Assembly: GCF_011777505.1 (NCBI RefSeq) | Contig: NZ_JAATJT010000001.1 | Coordinates: 248,001-312,000 of the forward strand | From: Gaetbulibacter sp. S0825 | GTDB taxonomy: Bacteria > Bacteroidota > Bacteroidia > Flavobacteriales > Flavobacteriaceae | Direction: 5' to 3' | Length of the DNA stretch: 64,000 nt | Part shown: positions 15,041-23,181 of the stretch, piece by piece | Numbering within the stretch: position 1 is the stretch's first letter | How the letters are laid out: each line of letters begins with the position of its first letter | The notes under the pieces: generated by a model | Seen by the model: only the letters and a program-made list of their open reading frames with translations | Database searches by the model: none | What the model was told of the DNA's origin: nothing | Made by a program: the position numbers and the translations under genes

Positions 15041-15772
15041 ATGAATACAATACAATCAAATATTATAAACTTAACTTCTTTATGGAGAAGTGCAACTCAA
15101 CCGTTTAACACTTATAATGAAGATAAAAACATAGGTTACTGTTTTATACCCAACTCACAATGGCCTAATAAAATTTGGCTAAAAAAGGAGCATAATCCAG
15201 AGATTCTAAATGAAATTAAATTGCTTTTAAAATCAGAATTGGATGGTCTCACATTCACTTATTTTGATTTAGGGACTAATGGAGAAAACAAGATTTTCGA
15301 TTATCATGATTTTGACGAAACCTCTATACAATTTGGAATGTCATTAAAGCTTTCTAAAAAAGTAAAAATCTCAAAGCAATTAAAGTTTAAACTAGTTACT
15401 AACATCAATGATTCTCAAATATGGAGTCAATCATTTTACAAGGCCTTTGGGTATATAATTTCAGAAGAAACCCTTAATAAAACTTTTCATCATATAAACT
15501 ACTATCTAATATATGATCAAGAAAACATTATTGGAACTGTTATTAGTCATCAAACAAATTCAACCATTGGCATTCATAGTCTTGGCATATTACCCAATAT
15601 GCGTGGTAATGGATATGCAACACAAATAATGCATCAGCTCCTTAATAATGGACTAGAACAGGGATGCAATCTAGCTACTTTACAAGCATCCAAAATGGCT
15701 AAATCCATGTATGAAAAAATGGGCTTTACAACGGAACTTATAATGAGAAACTATAAACTCAAAACACAATAA
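15041..15772 (+). CDS. GNAT-family N-acetyltransferase with N-terminal extension
   Basis: A 243-residue protein. The acetyltransferase domain is in the C-terminal half: LGILPNMRGNGYATQIMHQ carries the R-x-x-G-x-G/A acetyl-CoA loop and MYEKMGFTTELI the final strand. The N-terminal ~110 residues may be a degenerate second GNAT domain. It starts six bases after the YdcZ-like gene and two bases separate it from the nitroreductase gene, so it is within the operon. Substrate unknown. Confidence 0.85.
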   Translation: MNTIQSNIINLTSLWRSATQPFNTYNEDKNIGYCFIPNSQWPNKIWLKKEHNPEILNEIKLLLKSELDGLTFTYFDLGTNGENKIFDYHDFDETSIQFGMSLKLSKKVKISKQLKFKLVTNINDSQIWSQSFYKAFGYIISEETLNKTFHHINYYLIYDQENIIGTVISHQTNSTIGIHSLGILPNMRGNGYATQIMHQLLNNGLEQGCNLATLQASKMAKSMYEKMGFTTELIMRNYKLKTQ

Positions 15773-15774
15773 AA

Positions 15775-16404
15775 ATGGAACTTATAGAAAATTTAAAATG
15801 GCGTTATGCCACAAAAAAATTCGATACTTCAAAAAAAGTATCATCTAATGACCTTCAAAAGTTAAAAGAAGCTGTGCAATTATCAGTTTCGTCTTATGGA
15901 TTACAATTGTACAAAGTTTTAATTATTGAAAACTCAGAGATCAGAGAGCAATTAAAACCTGTTTCTTGGAATCAAAGTCAAATTACGGATGCTTCTCATT
16001 TATTTGTTTTTTGTAATTATACAGATGCGACTCCAGATGCTATTGACGATTTCATTAAACAAACAGCTGAAACTCGAAATCTTGATTTAGAACGACTTAA
16101 TGGCTATGGTGATTTTATCAAAGAAAAGCTTAATGAGAAAATACCTGAAGAAAAAACAGGTTGGTTAAAATCACAAACTTATCTAGCACTTGGAAACCTC
16201 TTAAATGCTTGTGCCGAATTAAAAATTGATGCTTGCCCAATGGAAGGCTTTGAGCCAGAAGCCTATAATAAAATTCTAGGGTTAGAACAACAAGGACTTA
16301 ATGCAGCAGTGATCGCACCAATAGGTTACAGACATGATAAAGACCATACAATTGGGCAACAAAAAGTACGCAAGCCTATGGATGTACTTTTTGAAACTGT
16401 TTAA
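15775..16404 (+). CDS. Nitroreductase-family NAD(P)H-dependent oxidoreductase
   Basis: A 209-residue protein of the NfsB/FRase I type: WRYATKKFDTSKKVS (FMN-phosphate-binding Arg/Lys near the start), SVSSYGLQLYKVLII, and AVIAPIGYRHDKD near the C-terminus. It would bind FMN as a homodimer and reduce quinones, nitro compounds or other electron acceptors with NAD(P)H. It is the last gene of the 13540 operon and is followed by a strong terminator. Confidence 0.9.
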   Translation: MELIENLKWRYATKKFDTSKKVSSNDLQKLKEAVQLSVSSYGLQLYKVLIIENSEIREQLKPVSWNQSQITDASHLFVFCNYTDATPDAIDDFIKQTAETRNLDLERLNGYGDFIKEKLNEKIPEEKTGWLKSQTYLALGNLLNACAELKIDACPMEGFEPEAYNKILGLEQQGLNAAVIAPIGYRHDKDHTIGQQKVRKPMDVLFETV

Positions 16405-16423
16405 ATTAATTTTTTTTTAATTT

Positions 16424-16454
16424 AAAGGTTTGGGTTAGTTCCCAAACCTTTTTT
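16424..16454 (+). terminator. Rho-independent terminator closing the 13540-16404 operon
   Basis: aaaggtttggg (16424-16434), six-base loop, cccaaaccttt (16441-16451), then further T. A perfect 11-bp stem 20 bp after the nitroreductase stop. Confidence 0.85.
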
Positions 16455-16488
16455 AATTTAGTCATGTTTTATATCATTAACGCCATTA

Positions 16489-17064
16489 ATGGAAAACGAA
16501 ATAGTAAAATTAATATCTAGGTACCTAGAACTTACTAATGAAGAAGCTTCTGCTTTTGCTGAATGCATTCCAATCAAAACATTCAAAAAAGGCGACCTGC
16601 TTTTAAGTGAAGGGCAGGTTTCAAGAGATTCTTATTTTGTTATTGAAGGCTGCGTTAGAAAATATTATATTATAGAGGGTGAAGAACGTACCACTGAGTT
16701 TTATGTTGAAGATGAATCTATTGCTTCATTACAGAGCTATCAAAACAAAACACCAGCCAATCACTATTTTGAATGTGTTGAAGATTGCAGACTAGCGGTT
16801 TTAAACTATGAAAAAGAACAGGAATTATTTAAACGTGTTCCTAAATATGAAGCTTTATGCCGAATGTCTATGGAAAGTGATTTTGGTGAGCAACAGGAAG
16901 CTTTAGCTAAGTTTATTACTTCTAGCCCTGAAGAACGCTACAAAAATCTTTTAGAAACCAGATCTGATTTGCTACAGCGTGTACCACAATATCATTTGGC
17001 CAGCTATTTAGGTGTGAAACCTGAGTCTTTAAGTAGAATACGAAAAAGATTGACTAAAAAATGA
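16489..17064 (+). CDS. Crp/Fnr-family transcriptional regulator
   Basis: A 191-residue protein: a cNMP-binding-type barrel (FKKGDLLLSEGQVSRDSYFVI, EGCVRKYYI) and a C-terminal winged HTH (LQRVPQYHLASYLGVKPESLSRIRKR). It lies alone between the terminator at 16424-16454 and a convergent gene. Its recognition helix (KPESLSRIRKR) differs from those of the two other Crp/Fnr proteins in the window, so it probably reads a different operator. I found no candidate target for it here. Confidence 0.87.
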   Translation: MENEIVKLISRYLELTNEEASAFAECIPIKTFKKGDLLLSEGQVSRDSYFVIEGCVRKYYIIEGEERTTEFYVEDESIASLQSYQNKTPANHYFECVEDCRLAVLNYEKEQELFKRVPKYEALCRMSMESDFGEQQEALAKFITSSPEERYKNLLETRSDLLQRVPQYHLASYLGVKPESLSRIRKRLTKK

Positions 17065-17178
17065 GAAGAATGCTCCAGAAATAAATTCCAGAGCATCACA
17101 ATTAACTGCTATTAACCGAGGGATTTTTATACATTGTAGGAGGCAGTAATTTTATTATAATGCAATCTTTCCAATAAA

Positions 17179-18072
17179 CTATTGTTGGAGTCTGAGATTC
17201 TCAATAATTTTAGAATCAACCCAATATTTTGTTGATTCCCAATATGTACTTCCATTTTCACTTTCTTTTTCTTCTGACCTTGAAAAAAGCAAATATTTTC
17301 CGTCAAGTGTTAATCTCGCACCATTTTCTACTAGTTCTGAATTTATCTTTTCTCCCATATTAATGGCAGGACCCCATGAACCATCTTGCTGTTGAAAACT
17401 GATATAATTATCAGACATTCCATATCCATCGTCTCGCTCGCTACCCCATATTAAGAAGGATTCATCTGGAGCTATAAATGGGTGGGCTGTCCATTTTCCT
17501 GTATTAATATGTTTACCAAGTAATTTTGGTTCTTCACGTTTACCATCTATAATCCTTGATATTCGAATTTCGTCATTGCTTTTATAGTCATCAAAAACCA
17601 TAGTCCCTTTAGAAGATACTGACATCACCATAATGCCCCAATCTTCCCTATCAAACATGGAGCCTAGACTTTTAATTTTTGACCATCCAGAATCTGTACG
17701 CTCTATGTAGTTCCATCTGGAGTATAAGATGTTACTATCGCTAGGATTATGTTTAAAGCTATACTTATTAACCCTGTAATAACTACCTTCATTCCGATAA
17801 ACAACTACTTGATCCTCAAAGGGGTCGTTCCCTGAGTAAGTAAAGTAAAACTCTTGCATATCCAAAGAGTCCTTGTTCCCTAATTTCCAATCTTCAGAAG
17901 TACTCTTTTTAGGAACAAAAATTTCAGGAGTTAATCCTGGTGGCTTATACCCAAAGTATAGATTTTCCTCTATTGAATAATCATTCTTTTTTGTTTCTGA
18001 TTTCTCAGTTTTACAAGCACTTAAAAATGCACAAAATACGAGTACTGAGAATTTAATAATAAGATTTTTCAA
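17179..18072 (-). CDS. PD40 beta-propeller lipoprotein
   Basis: A 297-residue lipoprotein: hydrophobic start (KFSVLVFCAFLSAC) with Cys20 as the lipidation site. Propeller-type repeats include FIAPDESFLIWGSERDDGYG and LTLDGKYLLFSRSEE, matching the paralogue at 767-1714. The start codon is TTG at 18072; an in-frame TGA lies two codons upstream and no ATG is available. Transcribed alone from a promoter with a TTAAC-N4-GTCAA operator that overlaps the 3' end of the next gene. Confidence 0.8.
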   Translation of the reverse strand: MKNLIIKFSVLVFCAFLSACKTEKSETKKNDYSIEENLYFGYKPPGLTPEIFVPKKSTSEDWKLGNKDSLDMQEFYFTYSGNDPFEDQVVVYRNEGSYYRVNKYSFKHNPSDSNILYSRWNYIERTDSGWSKIKSLGSMFDREDWGIMVMSVSSKGTMVFDDYKSNDEIRISRIIDGKREEPKLLGKHINTGKWTAHPFIAPDESFLIWGSERDDGYGMSDNYISFQQQDGSWGPAINMGEKINSELVENGARLTLDGKYLLFSRSEEKESENGSTYWESTKYWVDSKIIENLRLQQ

Positions 18073-18101
18073 TGTTCAATTTGTTTTAATTACCGACAAC
18101 A

Positions 18102-18145
18102 TAAAAATATTACTCTAAGCAGTTTTAATTATTGACTTTAGTTAA
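18102..18145 (-). promoter_or_regulatory. Crp/Fnr-type operator TTAAC-N4-GTCAA with -7 element, site 1
   Basis: Minus strand TTAAC-TAAA-GTCAA (18132-18145), 22 bp, then TATTTTTA (18102-18109). The 45-bp block is nearly identical (41 of 45) to the one at 19672-19716. The operator lies inside the last codons of the serine-hydrolase gene (18125-19663), so one stretch is both coding and promoter. Confidence 0.7.
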
Positions 18146-19663
18146 TAATGAAAGCTTTTCTGAAGAATTGTCACACCAAAAGCAGTCGTCATTTTTTGGT
18201 TGTAGTTCTAAGGCTTTTGTATAGGCTTTAATAGCGTTATCGTTTACATTTGCTTTGTAATAGGCATCACCAAGCGAATCCCAACTATTGCCATCTTCAG
18301 GAAATAGTTGTGTGTTAAGCTTATAGATGGTAATGGCTTTTTCCATTTTATTTTTTCTGTAATACGTGCCTCCTAAACGATTTAAATGTCTTGGTGAGTC
18401 GATGGTATTTTTAAATTTCAGTTTTAATTGTTTTACTAAATTATCAATACTACCCTTATATGCTTCAGTAAATTTGTAAAGCTCACTAACCATATACTTT
18501 GGTAATTCTTCAGGAACATAGGCCTTATCAAATAACATCTTTTCAATTTCCATGGTCATTCTTCTTATAGGTCTAATATATGCATTAGAGGCAAATAGTA
18601 TCACAACATCTTCTTCTGGAAACCATACAAATTCATTATATGAAACTCCATTAAACCCATTGTGTGTGATGACTTTAGTATTTCTTTTTGATGTAAAAAC
18701 AGTCCAACCATAAGTATAGTGGCTCGACTCATCTTCATATTCAGCTACATAGGGTTTTGTGAGTGTTTCAAAGGACTCCTGAGATAATATTTTATTAGAC
18801 TTTAATGCTTGATACCATTTATACATGTCATTGTTTGTGGAATGTATGCCACCATTAGCCAGTACAGTCCTTGCTATTTCTCCATCTTTTTTATACTGAG
18901 CGATATATGAACCTTCATTGGAAACATTAAGCAGATATTCATTGGCAATAGTTGTGCTATCCCATTCTGGTAACAAATAACCTGTTTGATGCATTCCTGA
19001 TGGTTGAAATAAGTGTTCATTCAGATATGTTTCATAATCCTGACCAGAAACAAGCTCGATAATCCTCCCTAAAATACTGTAGCCTGAATTCGAATATGAA
19101 TATTCTGAGCCTGGAGTAAATAATAGCTTCTCTTGAAACAGGTTTGAAAAATAAATATCCATTGATGTGAGATCAAAATCATCTGTACTACCATGACTAA
19201 AACCAGCTGAATGGGTTAATAACTGATGTATGGTGATGCCTTTTTTATCCTCTGGTAAATTATCAAAGAAGGTACTGATAGGGCTCTCCAGTTTTAATTT
19301 GTTGTCTTCCGCTAACTTGACAATAGCAGCACCTGTAAACTGTTTTGACACCGAACAAATATCATACACCGTATTAGGGTTATTGAATACATTATTTTCT
19401 TTGTCGGCGAACCCGAATCCTTTATTAATAATAATAGAATCGTTTTTAGCAACTAAAACAGCTCCTGAAAACCCATTAGTTTCACTTTGTTTTAAATAAT
19501 TACTGATGCGATTACTCAACAAATCAGATTCATCTGTCGTTGTTTTATTCGATTGGCAGGCAACACTTAAAATAGCATTTAAACAACCTAACACAAGGAA
19601 TATGCTATGTTTAACTTTTGGAATAGTTAATTGTAATTTGTTGTTCATAATAATCATTTTCAT
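18125..19663 (-). CDS. Serine beta-lactamase-fold hydrolase lipoprotein with C-terminal TPRs
   Basis: 512 residues from ATG 19663; Met3 (19657) or Met6 (19648) are equally possible starts and the latter fits the promoter better. The lipobox is LSVAC (Cys36). Class C beta-lactamase / penicillin-binding fold motifs are S104-V-S-K107, Y-S-N (YSYSNSGY) and H-x-G (THNGFNG). Residues ~425-505 hold TPR-like helices (LGGTYYRKNKMEKAITIYKL, SLGDAYYKANVNDNAIKAY). It probably acts as an exported D-amino-acid peptidase or esterase on the cell surface rather than as an antibiotic-resistance enzyme. Monocistronic. Confidence 0.85.
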   Translation of the reverse strand: MKMIIMNNKLQLTIPKVKHSIFLVLGCLNAILSVACQSNKTTTDESDLLSNRISNYLKQSETNGFSGAVLVAKNDSIIINKGFGFADKENNVFNNPNTVYDICSVSKQFTGAAIVKLAEDNKLKLESPISTFFDNLPEDKKGITIHQLLTHSAGFSHGSTDDFDLTSMDIYFSNLFQEKLLFTPGSEYSYSNSGYSILGRIIELVSGQDYETYLNEHLFQPSGMHQTGYLLPEWDSTTIANEYLLNVSNEGSYIAQYKKDGEIARTVLANGGIHSTNNDMYKWYQALKSNKILSQESFETLTKPYVAEYEDESSHYTYGWTVFTSKRNTKVITHNGFNGVSYNEFVWFPEEDVVILFASNAYIRPIRRMTMEIEKMLFDKAYVPEELPKYMVSELYKFTEAYKGSIDNLVKQLKLKFKNTIDSPRHLNRLGGTYYRKNKMEKAITIYKLNTQLFPEDGNSWDSLGDAYYKANVNDNAIKAYTKALELQPKNDDCFWCDNSSEKLSLLTKVNN

Positions 19664-19672
19664 AGTTTATGA

Positions 19673-19716
19673 TAAAAATATTGTTCTAAGTAGTTTTAAT
19701 AATTGACTTTAGTTAA
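19673..19716 (-). promoter_or_regulatory. Crp/Fnr-type operator TTAAC-N4-GTCAA with -7 element, site 2
   Basis: Minus strand TTAAC-TAAA-GTCAA (19703-19716), 22 bp, then TATTTTTA (19673-19680), matching TAnnTTT without the final G. It drives the serine hydrolase gene. The -7 element lies only 9 bp from ATG 19663, which favours the internal ATG at 19648. Confidence 0.72.
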
Positions 19717-19734
19717 GAAACATTTTCTATTCAA

Positions 19735-20394
19735 CTACCATTCTCTTATTTTTCCTTGATGCCAAAACTGTCCGCTTATAACATCAGTATGTAGTAAGTT
19801 TAAAATGTCAATAGCCACATCTTTAGGTAAGCGAGGTGCGATTTTGCCTCCCATATCGGTTTGTGTCCATCCTGGATCTAGAGACGATACTATAATATCC
19901 TTTTCCTCTAATCGTTTTGCCAACAACTTGGTGTACATATTTAAGACCGCTTTAGACATCTTGTAATGTGGCTGAAAGGCATCAAAGTTCTGCTCGCTAA
20001 AAGAGCCCCAATCAGACGTGATATTTATAATATGTGCATTAGGAGCCAAAAGTGGTAGTAGTTTTTCGGTGAGTTCAATAGTGCCAAAAACATTGATATT
20101 GAATGTTTTTTTCAATTGTTCCATATTGATTTCTGACGTATCCCATTTTTCCAGTAATACACCTGCATTATTTATTAAAAAGTTGAGCTTTATATTTTCT
20201 AAATTCTCAACGAATTTGTCAATAGAATCATTATTGGATAAATCGAGTTTTAAGCATTTAAAATTAGAATGTTCTAATAGATTATTTCCTGAGGTGGAAG
20301 ACCCAATCACGTTAAAATGGGGCTGCTTTGTCAACAACTCAACCGTTGCCAAACCAATACCTCTACTGCTTCCTGTAACTATTCCATGTTTCAT
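19735..20394 (-). CDS. Short-chain dehydrogenase/reductase (SDR)
   Basis: I place the start at ATG 20394 (MKHGIVTGSSRGIG) because it overlaps the preceding stop as ATGA, a classical coupling; a frame from 20406 is also open. The product is 219 residues. Motifs: TGSSRGIG (NAD(P)-binding), NNAGVL, and the catalytic Tyr-x-x-x-Lys (HYKMSK, here Y-K-M-S-K). It resembles carbonyl-reductase / sniffer-type SDRs. Last gene of the 21308-19735 operon. Confidence 0.87.
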   Translation of the reverse strand: MKHGIVTGSSRGIGLATVELLTKQPHFNVIGSSTSGNNLLEHSNFKCLKLDLSNNDSIDKFVENLENIKLNFLINNAGVLLEKWDTSEINMEQLKKTFNINVFGTIELTEKLLPLLAPNAHIINITSDWGSFSEQNFDAFQPHYKMSKAVLNMYTKLLAKRLEEKDIIVSSLDPGWTQTDMGGKIAPRLPKDVAIDILNLLHTDVISGQFWHQGKIREW

Positions 20395-20846
20395 GTTGTA
20401 TGCCATTTTACTATTGATTTATTATGTATTTGAGCTCCTAGCTTTTTATAAAACCTAATGGCTTTTTCGTTATTACTTTCAACCTCCCATTTTATGAGTT
20501 TAATATTGTTTGAAACACAAATGTCTTTTGCATGTTGCATCAATTTTTGCCCAATGTTGTTCCCTCTAAATGGTTTGCATACAAACAGGTCATCTATAGC
20601 CATGTATGTACTTCCATTCCAAATAGAATAGTTCCACATATATGTAACATAACCTATTAAAACACCTTTGTGTTCTGCTATGATAGCTTCGAATTTTTGA
20701 GGCTGAACATTTGAAAACCCTGATTCAGTTATTTGGTCTAAATCTGTTTTTAGGTATTGTAGTTGACCTTCATATATAGCAAGTCCCTTAATTAAACCTA
20801 ACAACGCTTTAGCGTCTTTCTGGCTTGCTTTTCTTATGATTATCAT
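20391..20846 (-). CDS. GNAT-family N-acetyltransferase
   Basis: A 151-residue protein with the complete GNAT layout: IIRKASQKDAKALLGLIKGLA at the start, DLFVCKPFRGNNIGQKLMQ as the acetyl-CoA loop (R-G-x-x-I-G), and NEKAIRFYKKLGAQ as the last strand. It resembles spermidine/spermine N-acetyltransferase-type members. Three bases separate it from the SnoaL-like gene, and its stop overlaps the SDR start. Confidence 0.88.
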   Translation of the reverse strand: MIIIRKASQKDAKALLGLIKGLAIYEGQLQYLKTDLDQITESGFSNVQPQKFEAIIAEHKGVLIGYVTYMWNYSIWNGSTYMAIDDLFVCKPFRGNNIGQKLMQHAKDICVSNNIKLIKWEVESNNEKAIRFYKKLGAQIHNKSIVKWHTT

Positions 20847-20849
20847 ATT

Positions 20850-21308
20850 TTACCAATATTCTTTAATCATAAAAATCTTTCCATCCTTAAATTCAAAAAG
20901 GGCCATTTGCTTATCACCTTTAACCACTTTACCTTCTTCTTTTGTGATGAAGCGTTTACTTACTGTAATGGCATTTAAGCCATAAATAATGTTCTCGATT
21001 TTTATATCAACAACACTTCCGTCGTAGCCTCCATTATTTTGATTACGTTTATAACCATTGTAAAGATCTTCTCTTGTATAAACACCACCATATTTTGGGT
21101 GCGCATAGGTGAAATCGTCTGTAAACAAGGTAAAAATGTTATCTATGTCTTTTAAAGTTGAGTTTTGTTGAAATACTTTTAGGTTTAGTTTATAATACTG
21201 ATTTAGTGTATAGTTTAGCGAATCTTTATGAGTAAGATTATTTTGTTGGGCTTGAGCCAAATTAAGGGCACTAAACAAAAACGTGATAATTATTAGTTTT
21301 AGTTTCAT
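20850..21308 (-). CDS. Secreted SnoaL/NTF2-like protein
   Basis: A 152-residue protein with signal peptide (MKLKLIIITFLFSALNLAQAQ). The body has an NTF2-fold pattern: a helix with NIFTLFTDDFTYAHPKYGG followed by strands IENIIYGLNAITVSKRFIT and MALFEFKDGKIFMIKEYW. Such pockets bind or convert small hydrophobic molecules. First gene of an operon with GNAT and SDR, under the operator at 21411-21454. Confidence 0.82.
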   Translation of the reverse strand: MKLKLIIITFLFSALNLAQAQQNNLTHKDSLNYTLNQYYKLNLKVFQQNSTLKDIDNIFTLFTDDFTYAHPKYGGVYTREDLYNGYKRNQNNGGYDGSVVDIKIENIIYGLNAITVSKRFITKEEGKVVKGDKQMALFEFKDGKIFMIKEYW

Positions 21309-21410
21309 ATTTTTAATCTTCTGCTAAGGCATTTAAATTTTCTCTTTTTCTGTTCAAAAATCCAACAGAATCTGGCTGTCTTTTTTAAAACCCAACATAT
21401 TATTTACAAG

Positions 21411-21454
21411 CAAATTTATAGCTTTATGGAATTAACTTCATTGACTTTAGTTAA
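21411..21454 (-). promoter_or_regulatory. Crp/Fnr-type operator TTAAC-N4-GTCAA with -7 element, site 3
   Basis: Minus strand TTAAC-TAAA-GTCAA (21441-21454), 22 bp, then TAAATTTG (21411-21418), a perfect TAnnTTTG. About 100 bp of leader separates it from the ATG at 21308. It lies three bases past the stop codon of the flavin-reductase gene. Confidence 0.78.
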
Positions 21455-21457
21455 GAA

Positions 21458-22003
21458 TTAATATTTTGGAAAATTGATTATTGTCTGAAATTTATTAACC
21501 TTAGATTGAATTTCTGCTTTCAAACTTTCATCATTGATTTCTCCGCAATTGAAATTATCGTAGAATGAGGGTAATGAAAATGTATCTGTGATACTGGCTC
21601 CCATAAACGGAAAGTAAGCACTTGCAGATTGTAATACGCTTTCACCACCTCTACCTCCTGGTGAGGTTGCCATTAATAGCATAGGTTTTTCTCTCCATAT
21701 TTTCATATTTACACGAGATAACCAGTCTATAATATTTTTAAATACCGCTGCATAAGACCCATTATGTTCTGCGAGAGATACTATAAATCCATCGGCAGTA
21801 TCAAATAACTCGTCTAGTCTTTTTACCGCAGTCGGAATACCATTTTCAGTTTCAAAATCAGCACCATAAATTGGCAATACATAATCATTTAAATCAATTG
21901 AAATAATTTCTACTTTTTCTAATAAATTAGCGGTATAGGTTATTAAACTATTGTTTATAGATTTTTGACTATTACTACCTGCTATTGTGATTATTTTTTT
22001 CAT
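21458..22003 (-). CDS. NADPH-dependent FMN reductase (flavodoxin-fold)
   Basis: A 181-residue protein. GSNSQKSINNSLI near the start is the FMN-phosphate loop, and LAEHNGSYAAVFKNIIDWLSR and LMATSPGGRGG are the two other flavin-binding loops of the azoreductase/FMN-reductase superfamily. It would transfer electrons from NAD(P)H to quinones, azo dyes or flavin. It follows the DoxX gene by 8 bp; a flavin enzyme also ends the parallel operon at 15775. Confidence 0.9.
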   Translation of the reverse strand: MKKIITIAGSNSQKSINNSLITYTANLLEKVEIISIDLNDYVLPIYGADFETENGIPTAVKRLDELFDTADGFIVSLAEHNGSYAAVFKNIIDWLSRVNMKIWREKPMLLMATSPGGRGGESVLQSASAYFPFMGASITDTFSLPSFYDNFNCGEINDESLKAEIQSKVNKFQTIINFPKY

Positions 22004-22011
22004 AATTACTG

Positions 22012-22461
22012 TTATTTAGAGATTAAGTTATCTATTGACCATTTGCCACTACCATTAACTATTATCGTTAAGGCAAGACCGATTATTAAGAGCGAATATT
22101 CGTAACCTTCACCACCCTGATTACCAAACCAATTCATAAAAAAGCCATGTTCTAATTGTGTTGTATATATGATACCTATAAACATTCCTGCTAGTGATAA
22201 TGACCAAAACCTACTCAAGAATCCTAGAATTAGTGAAATTGAGCCAAAGAATTCAATCATAATTATTGAGAAGGCTACAATGCTTGGTAATGCCATTTGT
22301 GTTGTAAAAAATTCTATGGTTGCCGTATAACCATTACCGCCAAAAAGACCTAATAATTTCTGTGCGCCATGCGGAAATATGACTAACCCAAGTGTTAATC
22401 GTGCAATGCTAAATCCAATATTTGGATGTGTCGTTAAAAGTGTTTTTACTAAATTTTTCAT
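22012..22461 (-). CDS. DoxX-family membrane protein
   Basis: A 149-residue, four-helix protein: ARLTLGLVIFPHGAQKLLGLFGG, IEFFGSISLILGFLSRFWSLSLAG and a C-terminal helix GYEYSLLIIGLALTIIV. This is the standard DoxX/SURF4-like pattern. It sits 22 bp after the outer-membrane-like gene and 8 bp before the flavin reductase, so it is probably a membrane partner in the same redox function. Confidence 0.9.
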   Translation of the reverse strand: MKNLVKTLLTTHPNIGFSIARLTLGLVIFPHGAQKLLGLFGGNGYTATIEFFTTQMALPSIVAFSIIMIEFFGSISLILGFLSRFWSLSLAGMFIGIIYTTQLEHGFFMNWFGNQGGEGYEYSLLIIGLALTIIVNGSGKWSIDNLISK

Positions 22462-22483
22462 AATGTTTTAGATTTAAAATTGT

Positions 22484-23128
22484 TTATAAAGTTTTTCGGT
22501 AATACACACCGAAAGATGATTGTTCTAAATGTGTTTGCCCATATTGGTCAAAGTCTAAACCAATACCCAATTGGTGCCCTTTGTAAGACACACCTGCACG
22601 CAATTGCTGAAAACTCCTTGAGTGCGTTTTAAAATCGTCCCAGACTGTTAAAAACTGACAATTGAACCAAAAAGAGATTTTATCATTTATGGGTTTGTTG
22701 AATTGAAACTGTGCAAATGCTTCAGCATAGCTGTGATTGGTTTGCTCAGAATGGGCTATGGTAGGTATAATTACAAATACTATACGTGAATTTTTTAGTG
22801 TAATCTTTGCTGACAAACGTTCTGAATACCCAGCAACACTGTTGTAATATAAAGATGGCCCAATTGTAATATTCTTATTAATACTCCAAAATAGTGTTGG
22901 TTGAATTCCTACTTCATCAAAATCCTCATACTCTTTATCATTGAATTTTTGAAAGAAAGCCAACGTATTAATGTTTAGAGTCTTGCTCTCATTAATAGCA
23001 TAACTTGAATATAATGTAAAATCTGTTTTATTATAACCAGAAAACAGTTCTACTTGTGTAAATTGTGCTTGCAAATAGTTGGCAAACCCAATTGTTAAAA
23101 ACGATGTAATGATTATTATTTTTTTCAT
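22484..23128 (-). CDS. Outer-membrane beta-barrel-like secreted protein
   Basis: A 214-residue protein with signal peptide (FLTIGFANYLQAQ). The rest consists of amphipathic strands (ITIGPSLYYNSVAGYSERL, ISFWFNCQFLTVWDDF, QLGIGLDFDQYGQTHLE), a pattern shared with 13540-14160, although the two are divergent. It leads an operon with DoxX and an FMN reductase. A partial TTAAC-type half site lies 64 bp upstream inside the Crp/Fnr gene. No named family recognised. Confidence 0.7.
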   Translation of the reverse strand: MKKIIIITSFLTIGFANYLQAQFTQVELFSGYNKTDFTLYSSYAINESKTLNINTLAFFQKFNDKEYEDFDEVGIQPTLFWSINKNITIGPSLYYNSVAGYSERLSAKITLKNSRIVFVIIPTIAHSEQTNHSYAEAFAQFQFNKPINDKISFWFNCQFLTVWDDFKTHSRSFQQLRAGVSYKGHQLGIGLDFDQYGQTHLEQSSFGVYYRKTL

Positions 23129-23181
23129 GCTTCAAAATTCCGATAGGAACACATGAAAAAAAATGAACTAGTTTAAGACTT

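Noticed and set aside
18125-19663. Antibiotic-resistance beta-lactamase
   Set aside because: The S-x-x-K, Y-x-N and H-x-G motifs fit the wide serine hydrolase family; the lipoprotein anchor and TPR tail point to another role, and resistance cannot be claimed from sequence.
23163-23176. TTAAA-CTAG-TTCAT as a third operator class for the outer-membrane-like gene
   Set aside because: It is partly palindromic and 22 bp from a -7-like GAATTTTG, but that element is only five bases from the ATG and does not match the consensus well.
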